This document shows, one piece after another, positions 8,191 to 17,258 of a stretch of DNA of 49,191 bases. Both the position numbers and the translations under genes were made by a program. The notes under the pieces were generated by a model that did no database searches, was not told the origin of the DNA, and saw only the letters and a program-made list of their open reading frames with translations. This stretch comes from a virus. Numbering within the stretch: position 1 is the stretch's first letter; each line of letters begins with the position of its first letter. Location: the IMG/VR virus record IMGVR_UViG_3300020140_000001, positions 1 through 49,191 of that record; one strand, given 5' to 3'.

Positions 8191-10316
8191 TGCGGGGGCG
8201 CGCCCAGCGCTGGTTGCTGTTGCGGCATCTGCAACGGAATTTCCGTATCGCCAGGGATGACGCGTGGTGTCTTCGTCGGATCAGCCTTCACGATAACCTG
8301 CGTGCCTGGCAGAAACCGCTTCAGCTCCGTTGGATTGCTGCCGGGTATCTCGTACGGTTGTACCTGAGAGATGCCGCGCCGTGTATACATCTCCGGCCGG
8401 TACTGCTGCGTAAATGCAACGTCAGCCCCCACCATATTTCCGGCATGCTGGGCGTACCAGTTGGTCATGAATGCATGCTGGTCCATCTGCCAGCGCGCGG
8501 CTTCCTTGTAGCCGTTGACTAGCAGCTTGAAACCCTGCGGCGTGTTCTCGATGTTCGGCACCGCCGCCTGTGTGGAATGAATGATCGATGCAGCTTCCTT
8601 CGATCCTCCAAACATAGTCGAAAGCACTTGCATGCCAGCTAGCTTGGCCTGCTTTGTTACATCTTCGCCTGCGGCTAGCTTATCAATATCAAAAGGCCCG
8701 GTACCTAATCCAGTCGATTGGGCAAGCCCATTTATTGTCTTCGCAAATTCCAGTTTGGCAGCCGCACCAGCACCGGTATTGTACCAGTTAGGGCCGCCAG
8801 CGTTAAGCCTATCGACCTGTTGCTCCATATCTTCCATAGTTCGGACTGTGCCGGCAGCGCTCGCATATTGTGCCCGAGACTTTTCACCAAATGCATCAGC
8901 GGCAGCATCGGTGACAGCAGTATGTTCCCCAGGGGACGGCTCGGATAATGTAACAGACAACGTGCCAGGGGGCGCCCAAGCGGGAACACCCGCAGGACGT
9001 TGATAAGGTTGCCCTGTCTCAATCGCATTCTGCGTGATGCGATATTTCCGCATATCCGGGCCAGTCGTCTCGTATTCGAGCGGCGATTGAATGACGCTGC
9101 CGGTTGCCGGATTGATCGAGGCTGATCCAGGCCCGCGAATCGTGGTCGGCTGGGTCTGTTGCAGAAGCTGCTTCTGGCCATACTCCTGCCATGCGGCAGC
9201 CTGCTGCGTCGCTGGCGTAGCGTCGAAGCCTAGCATCTGCAATCGAATTGCTTGCTGGCGAGACGCCTCCGCTCGCTGGAACGCCTGCTGCGGCGTGATA
9301 TAGCCAGGAGAGAAACCGCCCTGTCCTGGCACCACGTTGCCCTGTTGCGGTTGATTCTGTGCCACTTGCGGGGCGCCTTGAGAAGAACCACCGCTGGATT
9401 GGGGAACTGGGATAGGACCGTTCCCAGCTTGCGCCACCTGGAATGATGGTGGAGTTGACTGCGCAGCACCGCCCGCGACCTGCGTATTCTTCGGCAACCA
9501 GCGAGCCACGTTCTGTACATAATTCGGATCGCCGCCGCCGTTGTATGCCTGGAGAGCGATCCCCCATTGCGATGGATCGTTCCAGTTCTTTACGCCAGCT
9601 TGGTCACCAGCCTTTCGAAGATACTGCAACGAGAAGTCTATGTTCTTCGTCGGATCGGTTAAGTCCGCACCTGAAAGTGGCGTCATCCCGTAGCCTGGGT
9701 TATTCGCTGTCTTGAACGTGATCTGACCGATATTTCCCTTCGCTGCCGGATTGGTTCCGAACGAACTCTCTTGCTGGAGATAAGCATTCGCCAGAGGTAG
9801 CGGGATGCCATACTGCTGCGCCTTAGCCGCAACGATCGGCTGAATCGCTGGATTGTTCGCAATCGAGCCGCCACCTCCTGCAAATGACGCCGGTGCCTGA
9901 GATGCGCCTCCTTGCGGTGTTGCGGCTGACTGGTCCTGTGGTAATTGCGGGGCGCCTCCTAGAAGTTGTTGCAGAAGGGCCGGGTCGCTTGCTGCTTGGG
10001 CGCGCAAGCGTGCCATTGGCAGTCCAAGGGCCGCTAATTGGTTCTGGATCTGCCGCCCCTGCGTATCTGCTCCTTGGGCAGCGATGGAAGATTTCGTTTT
10101 CGCCGTCTCCAGGCTCTGCTGCCCAGTCTGCTGCAAAGCGGCTCCAAACGGACCGGAAAAGTCGCCTCCGTAAGTCAGGAACCCTTGGCCGTTGCGTGCG
10201 TTGGCCGCAGTAGCCAGACCACCGCCAAACATCATCAGGTTGTGCCAGAAGTCCGGCGATACGCCGCCGCCCTGCGCGGGCTGGTCTGCGTTGGCGAGAT
10301 CGAATGGATCGGCCAT
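8187..10316 (-). CDS. Virion-associated lytic transglycosylase (SLT domain)
   Basis: A 709-residue protein with a soluble lytic transglycosylase fold at about residues 155-270. The catalytic glutamate is probably E183 in YLQQESSFGTNPAAKGN, followed by GNIGQIT (the usual G-x-x-Q element) and AYNGGG near 257, all in family order. Such domains in podovirus internal proteins cut peptidoglycan locally so that DNA can cross the cell wall (as T7 gp16). The rest is Gln/Ala/Pro-rich and poorly conserved; the last 300 residues are more regular and helical. The start ATG at 10316 shares one base with the upstream TAA stop (TAATG). It sits between a low-complexity virion protein and the 1190-residue protein, and is the only peptidoglycan-acting enzyme seen in the window. 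Confidence 0.85.
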   Translation of the reverse strand: MADPFDLANADQPAQGGGVSPDFWHNLMMFGGGLATAANARNGQGFLTYGGDFSGPFGAALQQTGQQSLETAKTKSSIAAQGADTQGRQIQNQLAALGLPMARLRAQAASDPALLQQLLGGAPQLPQDQSAATPQGGASQAPASFAGGGGSIANNPAIQPIVAAKAQQYGIPLPLANAYLQQESSFGTNPAAKGNIGQITFKTANNPGYGMTPLSGADLTDPTKNIDFSLQYLRKAGDQAGVKNWNDPSQWGIALQAYNGGGDPNYVQNVARWLPKNTQVAGGAAQSTPPSFQVAQAGNGPIPVPQSSGGSSQGAPQVAQNQPQQGNVVPGQGGFSPGYITPQQAFQRAEASRQQAIRLQMLGFDATPATQQAAAWQEYGQKQLLQQTQPTTIRGPGSASINPATGSVIQSPLEYETTGPDMRKYRITQNAIETGQPYQRPAGVPAWAPPGTLSVTLSEPSPGEHTAVTDAAADAFGEKSRAQYASAAGTVRTMEDMEQQVDRLNAGGPNWYNTGAGAAAKLEFAKTINGLAQSTGLGTGPFDIDKLAAGEDVTKQAKLAGMQVLSTMFGGSKEAASIIHSTQAAVPNIENTPQGFKLLVNGYKEAARWQMDQHAFMTNWYAQHAGNMVGADVAFTQQYRPEMYTRRGISQVQPYEIPGSNPTELKRFLPGTQVIVKADPTKTPRVIPGDTEIPLQMPQQQPALGAPPQ

Positions 10317-11605
10317 TATGCAGTCGCCGACGATGGATTATAGGCAGATCCGCCAAAGGGCGCAGCAGCTGTCGCCGAGCCTCCCGAAGAACCACCTAGT
10401 AACCCAGCCAATCCAGCGAACGTGCCAAGATTGCCGGCCAGTTGGTTGGACTGTGGCAGCGTCAGTTGGTTGACCATGTTGTAAGGCGAGTTCGACAGCG
10501 CCGATTCCATCACGTTGAGGTTCTGGTATGGCCACTGCACCTGGTTCTGATACTGTTGATACGCGGTGTTGAGCGCCTGCTGTGCCAGTTGTTGCTGTTG
10601 CTGACCCACATCATAGATCGCATTCGCACCCTGCAACCCAAGCGATTGGTTAAGGCCAGCAAGACTGCCGAGTTGCGCGCCGCCCTGGAGTTGCTGGTTC
10701 GATTGGCTCAGCCCGGTATTGGCCAGCGCCTGCCCGATGCTTCCAAGAGCCTGTCCGCCAGTGAGACCGAGCTGGCTTTGCTGTAGCCCAGCATTGGTCA
10801 GGGCCTGACCACCAGACAGTCCCAACTGACCCTGGCCGAGCCCGATATTCGCCAGCGATTGTCCCGCCTGTTGGCCGAGACCTTGCTCTGTGGTCGCCGT
10901 CTGGAGCGCGTTGTTATAGGCCGTGTTGTAGCCCTGACCGAGCAGCCCCGACAGCGACTGGTTGCCGTAGAAGTTGTTCAGCGCGTTCTCGGCGCCCTGT
11001 CGCGCATCACCGAAGGCGCCTGCCTGCGTGGCCTGTGCATTGGTCTGCTGCTGCTGTTGGCCGAGCTGCGTGTTAAGCGCGGTAATCTGCGGTTGAAGCG
11101 CGGCCTGCACGAACGGCGACATGTACGACTGGATCACGCCTGGGTTGGCCGGATTGTTGGCCGCCGACGCGCCAATCGTATTGACGCCGGCCGCCGTGAT
11201 CGGATTGAAGCCGGTGGATCCCGCGATCTGGCCCACGCCTGCGTTGGTATAGGCATTCGGTCCGATCGAGTTGCTGATCTGGCCAGTCGCACCCGCGAGC
11301 GTGTTGACGCCAGCCTGCGTCGTGGAGTTCGGCCCTAGCGCCCCGAGTGTCGCCGCTTCGGCGCCGGCCAGATCCGGAGCATATGAGCCGGCCGTGTTGA
11401 TCGCGGCCTGCTGCCCAGCCTGCTGTGTCGGCGTCTGCGGTGCAACCAGTTGGCCTTGGTACGCCGGATATGGCTGTGCAGCCAGAGATTGAGCGATGTT
11501 CTGGTTGTTCTGAGCGTAGCTCTGTTCGAATTGCGGGATTTGTTGTGACTGTGTAACTGTCTGGGTGCTGCTTCCCCCACCCCCACTGCTGCCGCCACCC
11601 ATCAC
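10316..11605 (-). CDS. Low-complexity repetitive virion protein
   Basis: A 429-residue Gln/Ala/Gly/Asn/Leu-rich protein. It opens with a Gly/Ser run and then TQTVTQSQQIPQFEQSYAQN. Two repeat sets are visible. Residues about 85-150 carry copies of a GPN-x-AGVN-x-IAG type unit (PNSTTQAGVNTLAGATG, PNAYTNAGVGQIAGSTG, FNPITAAGVNTIGAS). Residues about 240-330 carry a GLGQ-GLSGGQALTNAGL-QQSQ type unit repeated at least four times. Such regular heptad-like repeats could form long helical or rod assemblies. Starts at GTG 11605 (GTGA overlap) or ATG 11602. Position before the transglycosylase suggests an internal virion or tail component; the family is not certain. Confidence 0.6.
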   Translation of the reverse strand: MMGGGSSGGGGSSTQTVTQSQQIPQFEQSYAQNNQNIAQSLAAQPYPAYQGQLVAPQTPTQQAGQQAAINTAGSYAPDLAGAEAATLGALGPNSTTQAGVNTLAGATGQISNSIGPNAYTNAGVGQIAGSTGFNPITAAGVNTIGASAANNPANPGVIQSYMSPFVQAALQPQITALNTQLGQQQQQTNAQATQAGAFGDARQGAENALNNFYGNQSLSGLLGQGYNTAYNNALQTATTEQGLGQQAGQSLANIGLGQGQLGLSGGQALTNAGLQQSQLGLTGGQALGSIGQALANTGLSQSNQQLQGGAQLGSLAGLNQSLGLQGANAIYDVGQQQQQLAQQALNTAYQQYQNQVQWPYQNLNVMESALSNSPYNMVNQLTLPQSNQLAGNLGTFAGLAGLLGGSSGGSATAAAPFGGSAYNPSSATA

Positions 11606-12039
11606 TTATCTCCTGTGGTGGTGCGCATAATGGCGCCCTCGAAGCGCAGATCGCGGAAGCGTCGAAGCCACCCAAGCCGGCCAATGATCTCGTAGCCCTT
11701 GCAGTCCTCCGCATCGCGAAATTCGGCCGTGGCATCCTCGAACCGATCGTCATCGAGAATGGCGCCATCAGCAGTGCTGGCGAGCCAAAGCCGCAGCCAG
11801 CGACCGCGGGGATAGTTCACGATCTCCGAGACAATGAACGCCTCCAGCGTGCCGCTCCACTGCACCCAGAGCTGCGCATAACCATCGGCCACCACCTGGC
11901 GCACATCTTCTGCATTGTGCGTCTCGACATGGCGCAGTGCGCGCTTCAGCAGCGGTTCCCAGTGTGGCCAGAGCGCATCGAGATTGCCCGGCGACACCAG
12001 CACGATCGTCGGCCGCTGGATGGTCATAGCGTCCATCAC
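11602..12039 (-). CDS. Conserved phage protein, GNAT-like
   Basis: A 145-residue protein with the layout of a small phage family often found among virion genes: an N-terminal LWPHWEPLLKRALRH segment, a central beta-hairpin rich in Trp (QLWVQWSGTLEAFIVSE) and a C-terminal AEDCKGYEIIGRLGWLRR segment. The last part, in which an xxC/G-x-x-hydrophobic-x-GRxGW motif closes the fold, resembles the acetyl-CoA-binding end of GNAT acetyltransferases, though no clear P-loop-like Q/R-x-x-G-x-G/A is present. Enzyme activity is therefore unproven. Start GTG 12039 or the ATG immediately after it. Genes on both sides overlap it. Confidence 0.55.
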   Translation of the reverse strand: MMDAMTIQRPTIVLVSPGNLDALWPHWEPLLKRALRHVETHNAEDVRQVVADGYAQLWVQWSGTLEAFIVSEIVNYPRGRWLRLWLASTADGAILDDDRFEDATAEFRDAEDCKGYEIIGRLGWLRRFRDLRFEGAIMRTTTGDK

Positions 12040-12569
12040 TGACCACTCCCGTCACCGCCGCCAGACTGGACGAAGCTCTGTAACGCTTGCGCCAATTGCG
12101 GATTGACCGACGACGGAGCCGGTGCAGCAGCGGGAGGCGCTATTTGCGCGAGGCTGGTGATACCGGGAGGTGCCTGTTGCGCCGGCGCTCCCGCCGATGC
12201 CAGCGAAGCCGGATTCCAGCCGATCGGACTTGGGACGTTTGCCGCGTTGATCGGAGGCGCGCCGCCGCCGCCTGCGGCATGGATGGCCTGAAGGATGGCC
12301 GTCAGGTAGTTGGTATTGCCAGGCGGTTGCTGGGCAGCCTGTCCGAACATCGCGAGGTTCGGCGTGATCTGTCCGACCGACGGCTGCTGTTGTGGCATGA
12401 ACCCGTGGGGAGGCTGCGGTGGCGTGAATTGTCCCTGCTGCGGCATCATGCCCATCGAGGGCATCGGCGACATACCGTTCAACAGCGACGTGTAATTCCC
12501 CGCGCCAACCTGGCCCGGCTGCTGAGCCGCAGGATTTGTCTGCCACTGCGGCGCGATCGTGCCTGACAT
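12036..12569 (-). CDS. Pro/Gln-rich virion-region protein, paralogue of its neighbour
   Basis: A 177-residue low-complexity protein rich in Pro, Gln, Met, Gly and Ala. It begins MSGTIAPQWQ and has a motif TPNLAMFGQAAQQ near residue 70. The upstream gene (12569-13714) begins MSGTMQQMPM and has SNPNLALFAQAAQ in a similar context, so the two look like tandem paralogues that have diverged by length. The start overlaps the previous stop as TGATG. No domain recognised; position suggests a structural or assembly role. Confidence 0.55.
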   Translation of the reverse strand: MSGTIAPQWQTNPAAQQPGQVGAGNYTSLLNGMSPMPSMGMMPQQGQFTPPQPPHGFMPQQQPSVGQITPNLAMFGQAAQQPPGNTNYLTAILQAIHAAGGGGAPPINAANVPSPIGWNPASLASAGAPAQQAPPGITSLAQIAPPAAAPAPSSVNPQLAQALQSFVQSGGGDGSGQ

Positions 12570-13714
12570 CAGCTACTCACTGGGAAGAACGAGTAGCCGG
12601 GATTCGGTCCCATGACTGACGTGTATGGGTTGTAGTTCGTGAAGTTGGGCACGTTCGACTGATTCGACCCGAGAAGTTGTCCGAACTGGCGATTGAGCGG
12701 CGGCATCGGGTTGTTGAAGCCGGGGGGCGTGTTATCCACTGGCGTCTGTGGTGCCAGCGATTGACCGACTCCAGCGCCCCCTCCAGCGTATAGCGCGCCC
12801 ATTAACCGCTGGCCCCAACTCGGGCCGGCCGCCGCAGCAGTGCTTGTGACGCTGCCAGGCACGTTCAGGATGCCAGCAGGGTTATCCCCAGAGGCCAAGC
12901 GAGCCGCCAGGGCGTCTTGCCCAGCGGCTGCCCCCGCACCTGTGGCAGCCCCGAACGGCGCCGTGGTGGCGGCATCTGTCGCCGCTCCTGTCGCCGCTGC
13001 TCCTGTCGCTGCATTCGCGCCGCTGCCGAACAGTGACGATAGGCCACCGGATCCGCCGAGATAGCCACCAACGCCACCGCCCAGAGCGCCCAGCGCAGCC
13101 TCCGAAGGGTTCTTGTCGATAAGTCCCCCTGCAGCACCACCGAGGGCACCACCGACCGCCATACCGGCTGCGGTCCCGATACCAGGAATGAATGACCCAC
13201 CGATCGCCCCGAGCACCGGTAGGAGCGCCGCCAGGAGGCTAAACTCAGGAGCGCCCGTCACTGGATTGTGGACATTCTGCGGCGACCCTGCCGTGAAGGT
13301 CTGCGGCGATACACCCACTTGGCTGAACGCATGGTTCAGCACCGCCAGCACCTTCGGCGTCTGCAACTCGGGTGGGACCGTGATCTCTCCCGGCGACAGA
13401 TGCCCAACGACCTGATCGCCAAACCGGCCGAGCTTCGCCATCTCCTGCGGCGTAAGGCGCTGCGCCCCCTGCTGCTGCGGCATGCCGGGACGCCGCCCAG
13501 CCTGTGCGGCCTGCGCGAACAACGCGAGGTTCGGATTGCTGGCCGCAGCCCCGCCGACCACAGGCGGCTGGATCGGGGGTTGCTGCGGCATCTGAGGCGG
13601 CGGAGCAGCGCCTTGTGGAGCGCCGCCCTGTTGTGGCATCTGCCCCGGAACTGGCATCGGCATAGCCGGTCGCTGCTGCGGCTGCATCGGCATTTGCTGC
13701 ATGGTGCCGCTCAT
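12569..13714 (-). CDS. Virion-region protein with glycine-zipper hydrophobic core
   Basis: A 381-residue protein. The first 90 residues are Pro/Gln/Met-rich. Around residue 100 it has FGDQVVGHLSPGEITVPPEL, a GD-x-HLSPGE pattern common in phage internal virion or injection proteins. A long Gly/Ala-rich hydrophobic segment follows (residues about 155-290), with glycine-zipper repeats such as GGSFIPGIGTAAGMAVGGALGG, here abbreviated by its key GxxxG spacing. Such zippers can insert into membranes, fitting a role in DNA ejection. The C-terminal 80 residues are Asn/Pro-rich and end PGYSFFPVSS. Start overlaps the upstream stop as TGATG. Confidence 0.55.
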   Translation of the reverse strand: MSGTMQQMPMQPQQRPAMPMPVPGQMPQQGGAPQGAAPPPQMPQQPPIQPPVVGGAAASNPNLALFAQAAQAGRRPGMPQQQGAQRLTPQEMAKLGRFGDQVVGHLSPGEITVPPELQTPKVLAVLNHAFSQVGVSPQTFTAGSPQNVHNPVTGAPEFSLLAALLPVLGAIGGSFIPGIGTAAGMAVGGALGGAAGGLIDKNPSEAALGALGGGVGGYLGGSGGLSSLFGSGANAATGAAATGAATDAATTAPFGAATGAGAAAGQDALAARLASGDNPAGILNVPGSVTSTAAAAGPSWGQRLMGALYAGGGAGVGQSLAPQTPVDNTPPGFNNPMPPLNRQFGQLLGSNQSNVPNFTNYNPYTSVMGPNPGYSFFPVSS

Positions 13715-13986
13715 CAGTCTGTCCTCTTGGTAAGGGGCGCCGTGATGCCCTGCGCCTGCAATGCCGTCACGATCGTCGCGACAAAGTTGGATAGCGCATC
13801 AGTCCCTGTCACCGTATTGACGGCCGTATATGTGCCAACCACGAATGGCGAGATCGGCTGCGTGTTGGCAACGCTGTCCGTCTCCAACCGATGCTTGACC
13901 TGCATCATCCAACGATAGACCGCGAGGTCATAATCCGAGGAACCCTTTGGAGGGTCAGGAGGAATGGGAAGGACCGTCCTATTCAC
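13714..13986 (-). CDS. Small virion-region hypothetical protein
   Basis: A 90-residue protein beginning MNRTVLPIPPDPPKGSSDYD, with a helical middle (LAVYRWMMQVKHRLETD) and a Thr/Val-rich C-terminal half. Not recognised. It starts with GTG at 13986 overlapping the stop of the nozzle-like gene (GTGA), and its own stop overlaps the next start (TGATG), so it is translated as part of the virion operon. Confidence 0.55.
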   Translation of the reverse strand: MNRTVLPIPPDPPKGSSDYDLAVYRWMMQVKHRLETDSVANTQPISPFVVGTYTAVNTVTGTDALSNFVATIVTALQAQGITAPLTKRTD

Positions 13987-16001
13987 AGCCGCGCTCCGGA
14001 TGGCTGCACGTCTAGCCGCGGCGCCCCAAAACGGAAGGTGCTTCCGAGAATATTGGCAGACATGGACATAAAGAAGATCTTGCCATCGAGCCGTAGATCG
14101 ACGCGCCCCGTTGTGACAGTCAGCGGAAATGGCCCACTCGTGGTCTCGGTTGTGTTGGGGTACTCCTGCGTCCAGACGAACAGATTGACGTTGCCGCCAT
14201 CGTAATCGGGAATGAACCCAAAGATGTCAGCGTTTCGGTCGCCGTTGCTGATATCCATCTCAGACAACTGAAGGTTCCACGATAGCGCGGAACCGTTCGC
14301 ATCGGTGCCGTTCTCTTCGTAATAGATAGCCCCGGTCGTATCGCCACTGACCGGCGACACGCCAAGCTGCGAGTCGTAGGCTCCCGAGCGCCCGTATGCC
14401 AACGTGGAAAAGCATGGATCGTCATACTGATAGATCAGCCCAAGGTTATTCTCGCCATTCGGATTGGACGCCTCCGGATAGTACATCCGAAGCTGATGCT
14501 TCGTACGGTTCAGCACCACAACGCAGTTGCGTAGGAAGTCCGGATTTATGCTGTAGACGGTGTTCGGATTGAAGATCGCTGTCCGCACATCTTCACCCCC
14601 GATCTGCACCGCCGAGCCGTTCCACGTCCAGAAGGATGAGTCGTTGATCCAGTAGGCGATGCCACCCTCGACGGCGACTGCATTCGGCGACACAAGGCCG
14701 CATTGATCGCCAAAAAGCTGCGTGGAATACACCTCGAACGACCCGAGATACGCCATCTCGAAGGCACATTTGTCCGTCCAGATTATGGACACGCCGTCAC
14801 GCACAGCTTTGCCAGCCACGAAATAAGACCCGCCGACGAGTGTGCGCCCGCTGTTCGCGGTATTCGTCGGCGTGGTTGTCCAGTCCGTGTAATCCGACTG
14901 ATCCGCCCATGCGATCTGCATCAGGTTGCCATTGATGCCGAGCGCGACCACAAACCGCTCCGGAGTCACAAACATGGCCATCATTGTGGCTGGCGCGTTC
15001 TTCATAGGATATGCGCGCGTGTTCGGAAAAACCCGGTCGTAGACGTAGATCGTGCCGCCGATGGACGCCGCGAGTAACTGATTGCCATAGGCGTCCAGCG
15101 TCCAGCCATTCAAGCCCAACGGCGTAAGCGACCCGATCTGCGGCACATCATAGACCGCGGTGACATTGGCACCGCCGCCAGGTCCAGCGCTGGAAGTCGC
15201 CTGGATGCCGGTATCGATCGTGTAATGCTGATTATCGATCACCGTCACGATGACATAAGGCCCATTGATCGTCAGACCACCGACCGCCGTCGCGCCAGAG
15301 AACGTCACGAACTGGCCTGGGTATGTTTGGGTCACAGCAACATTTACATGGACGATGGATGACCCGAGCGTGGTTGTGAACGGATTCGCCTGCGTCGTCC
15401 GCGGATAGTTAGCGACGATAGCACCGCCGCCCGGCCCCGCATCGGCCAAAGCCGGCACTGAATACGTGATCGTATATCCAACGCCTGGATTCACACTCGC
15501 GACGTTGTACCAGCCGTTCAACAGGACATTGCTCACCGTCGTTGTGGCGAACAGCCCCACGAGATCACCGACAGCCCACACTCCCGTCGCATCGGCAATC
15601 GTCACAATCGCGCTGTTGCTGTGGACGGTAATGGCATCCGTTAGGCTTATCGTAACGGTGGTCTTCGGCGTGATGTCATGCAGCACACCGGCGCCATCGA
15701 GGTAATAGAGATGCGAGTCGGTCCCGATGCCTGTGTAGACGGTGCCATTCGACGCATCAGCCAGCCACTGCCGGAATGCGCGGGGAATGCCGATCGTCGT
15801 GCTCCCAGCAGCCGAGATCCACCCAGCGACCTTCTGCGGCTGACCGGAGATGAACTCGATATTGTTGGCGATCGTCCACCGACCGGAGCCCTGGCGAATG
15901 CCTGTGCCGATGCCGGTATAGCCGCCGCTCTTGCCGGCCGAGTAGGGCGAGCCAGTCAGGTAGACACCGACAGGTGGGGAGATGACCTGGAGCGTCATCA
16001 C
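13983..16001 (-). CDS. Tail nozzle / stabilisation-type structural protein
   Basis: A 672-residue beta-rich protein. It contains repeated blade-like units of Gly-hydrophobic strands (for example TIYVYDRVFPNTR, FVVALGINGNLMQIAW, VSIIWTDKCAFEMAYLGS, IAYWINDSSFWTWNG), a pattern seen in the beta-propeller tail nozzles of T7 gp12-type and P22 gp10-type proteins. Residues about 120-290 contain two similar immunoglobulin-like segments that each include a TI-x-YSVPA or YTIDTG-type element followed by AGPGGGA. It lies directly after the connector-like gene, as expected for a nozzle. Start is GTG 16001 (GTGA overlap) or ATG at 15998. Assignment rests on fold-like pattern and order. Confidence 0.5.
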   Translation of the reverse strand: MMTLQVISPPVGVYLTGSPYSAGKSGGYTGIGTGIRQGSGRWTIANNIEFISGQPQKVAGWISAAGSTTIGIPRAFRQWLADASNGTVYTGIGTDSHLYYLDGAGVLHDITPKTTVTISLTDAITVHSNSAIVTIADATGVWAVGDLVGLFATTTVSNVLLNGWYNVASVNPGVGYTITYSVPALADAGPGGGAIVANYPRTTQANPFTTTLGSSIVHVNVAVTQTYPGQFVTFSGATAVGGLTINGPYVIVTVIDNQHYTIDTGIQATSSAGPGGGANVTAVYDVPQIGSLTPLGLNGWTLDAYGNQLLAASIGGTIYVYDRVFPNTRAYPMKNAPATMMAMFVTPERFVVALGINGNLMQIAWADQSDYTDWTTTPTNTANSGRTLVGGSYFVAGKAVRDGVSIIWTDKCAFEMAYLGSFEVYSTQLFGDQCGLVSPNAVAVEGGIAYWINDSSFWTWNGSAVQIGGEDVRTAIFNPNTVYSINPDFLRNCVVVLNRTKHQLRMYYPEASNPNGENNLGLIYQYDDPCFSTLAYGRSGAYDSQLGVSPVSGDTTGAIYYEENGTDANGSALSWNLQLSEMDISNGDRNADIFGFIPDYDGGNVNLFVWTQEYPNTTETTSGPFPLTVTTGRVDLRLDGKIFFMSMSANILGSTFRFGAPRLDVQPSGARL

Positions 16002-16726
16002 CAGCCGCCCTGGAATGCTGGCAACGCTGTGGCAGCCCCACCAATCAGCACACCGGCATTCTCAATACCGCGTCGCGCTCGATCGCTCTCCTGCTGGGCG
16101 ATATAGATCTCCTCCTCACAGAGCTGATCCCAGTAGGTTCGATCAAAACTCCCTTGCCCGTTATCCTTCGCCCATTCACAGGCTGCCGCCATACAGGCGC
16201 AACGCATCATGCGCGGATAGGTCGCCGTGACGAAGTTGGTATCATTCGCTGCCGACAGCCCTGCCGGTTCCTGATAGTAGGTGATGAAACCGGGATAATT
16301 CTGGTCCGGTGGACTGTCCATCTGGATCGAGGTCTGGTCGAACCCGAAGATCACCGGTGGCTGCTGAACGCGCGTATTGTCGGCATTGTAGGCCCATGCC
16401 TGATAGACTTGGGTGGGCGTCTTCTGCGTCATCCAGTAAGGTGCGCCGCTGTTCAGATACCAGAGATCCATCGGCTCCAGAAAGCCGGTCAGGGTTGAGA
16501 TCGCGATGGTATCGACGCCCTGCGTCAGCGTGATGCCCGTAGGTGCCGTCAGCATCTGCCAATGGCGGAGGCGACGGTAAATCCAGGACTCAGCCTCGTT
16601 GATGATGAAGTCAGCCGGATTGTTAGCGCCAGCCGTCGGAGCGATCGTCGCCTTGTTCATATAATTGGCGATCGAGCCCGATGTGGTGGAAAGACCCGTA
16701 AGGATCGTCCAGCTCAATACGGCCAT
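15998..16726 (-). CDS. Head-tail connector / tail adaptor-like protein
   Basis: A 242-residue protein (MAVLSWTILTGLSTTSGSIA). It has a conserved-looking ADFIINEAESWIYRRLRHWQ segment, then GFLEPMDLWYL and a C-terminal helical region CEEEIYIAQQESDRARRG. This layout, an INEAE-type helix followed by a small beta domain and closing helices, is typical of podovirus tail adaptor proteins of the P22 gp4 / T7 gp11 class. I take the ATG at 16726; the frame is open further upstream, but that part lies under the opposite-strand HNH gene and reads as noise. The next gene (nozzle) overlaps its stop. Confidence 0.6.
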   Translation of the reverse strand: MAVLSWTILTGLSTTSGSIANYMNKATIAPTAGANNPADFIINEAESWIYRRLRHWQMLTAPTGITLTQGVDTIAISTLTGFLEPMDLWYLNSGAPYWMTQKTPTQVYQAWAYNADNTRVQQPPVIFGFDQTSIQMDSPPDQNYPGFITYYQEPAGLSAANDTNFVTATYPRMMRCACMAAACEWAKDNGQGSFDRTYWDQLCEEEIYIAQQESDRARRGIENAGVLIGGAATALPAFQGGW

Positions 16727-16772
16727 GTCATATGGCCTTGACTTGGATAGCGACATGTTCCATGTTAGGACC

Positions 16773-17258
16773 ATGCCAGCCAAGAAAACCGTCACTCCTG
16801 AAGTGATAGAAACCATGTTCTGGGAACGCGTTAACAAGAACGGCCCAAACGGCTGTTGGGTTTGGAAGAATAAACCTGGATGTCGCCAGGGATATGGGAT
16901 GCTCAACATTGGGCGAAAGTGGCATCACCTTGCGCACAGAGTTAGCTTCGAACTCCATAACGGGGCGCTTCCGCCACATTCCCACAAAGGGCCGTACGTT
17001 CTTCATACATGCGACAATCCGTCGTGCGTAAACCCAGATCACCTCTATCTCGGAACGCCGAGGCAAAATAGCGATGATATGATCGCCAGAGAAAGGCAAT
17101 GCAAAGGAACAAAACGGCCGGGCGCTAAACTTTCCGAATTGGATGTCATTGCCATTAGGGCAATGGAGGCTCCTGAACGAAAAATCGCGCGTATCTACAG
17201 CGTCAGCCCTGTGACGATTCACAAGATCCGCTCTAGGGAGAAATGGAAGCACGTCTAG
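16773..17258 (+). CDS. HNH homing endonuclease (opposite strand to virion operon)
   Basis: A protein of about 161 residues starting MPAKKTVTPEVIETMFWERV, with an HNH_3-type core: GCWVWKN, YGMLNIG, AHRVSFELHNG, VLHTCDNPSCVNPDHLYLGTPRQNSDDM. The paired His/Cys-Asn-Cys and Asn-x-x-His elements are the nuclease and zinc-binding residues. The C-terminal 50 residues (AKLSELDVIAIRAMEAPERK, then SVSPVTIHKI) form a small HTH for target recognition. It is inserted head-on against the late operon between the connector and the glycosyltransferase fusion, and is more AT-rich than its neighbours. Its stop and that of the convergent gene share one CTAG (17255-17258). Other in-frame starts lie at 16755 and 16665. 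Confidence 0.85.
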   Translation: MPAKKTVTPEVIETMFWERVNKNGPNGCWVWKNKPGCRQGYGMLNIGRKWHHLAHRVSFELHNGALPPHSHKGPYVLHTCDNPSCVNPDHLYLGTPRQNSDDMIARERQCKGTKRPGAKLSELDVIAIRAMEAPERKIARIYSVSPVTIHKIRSREKWKHV

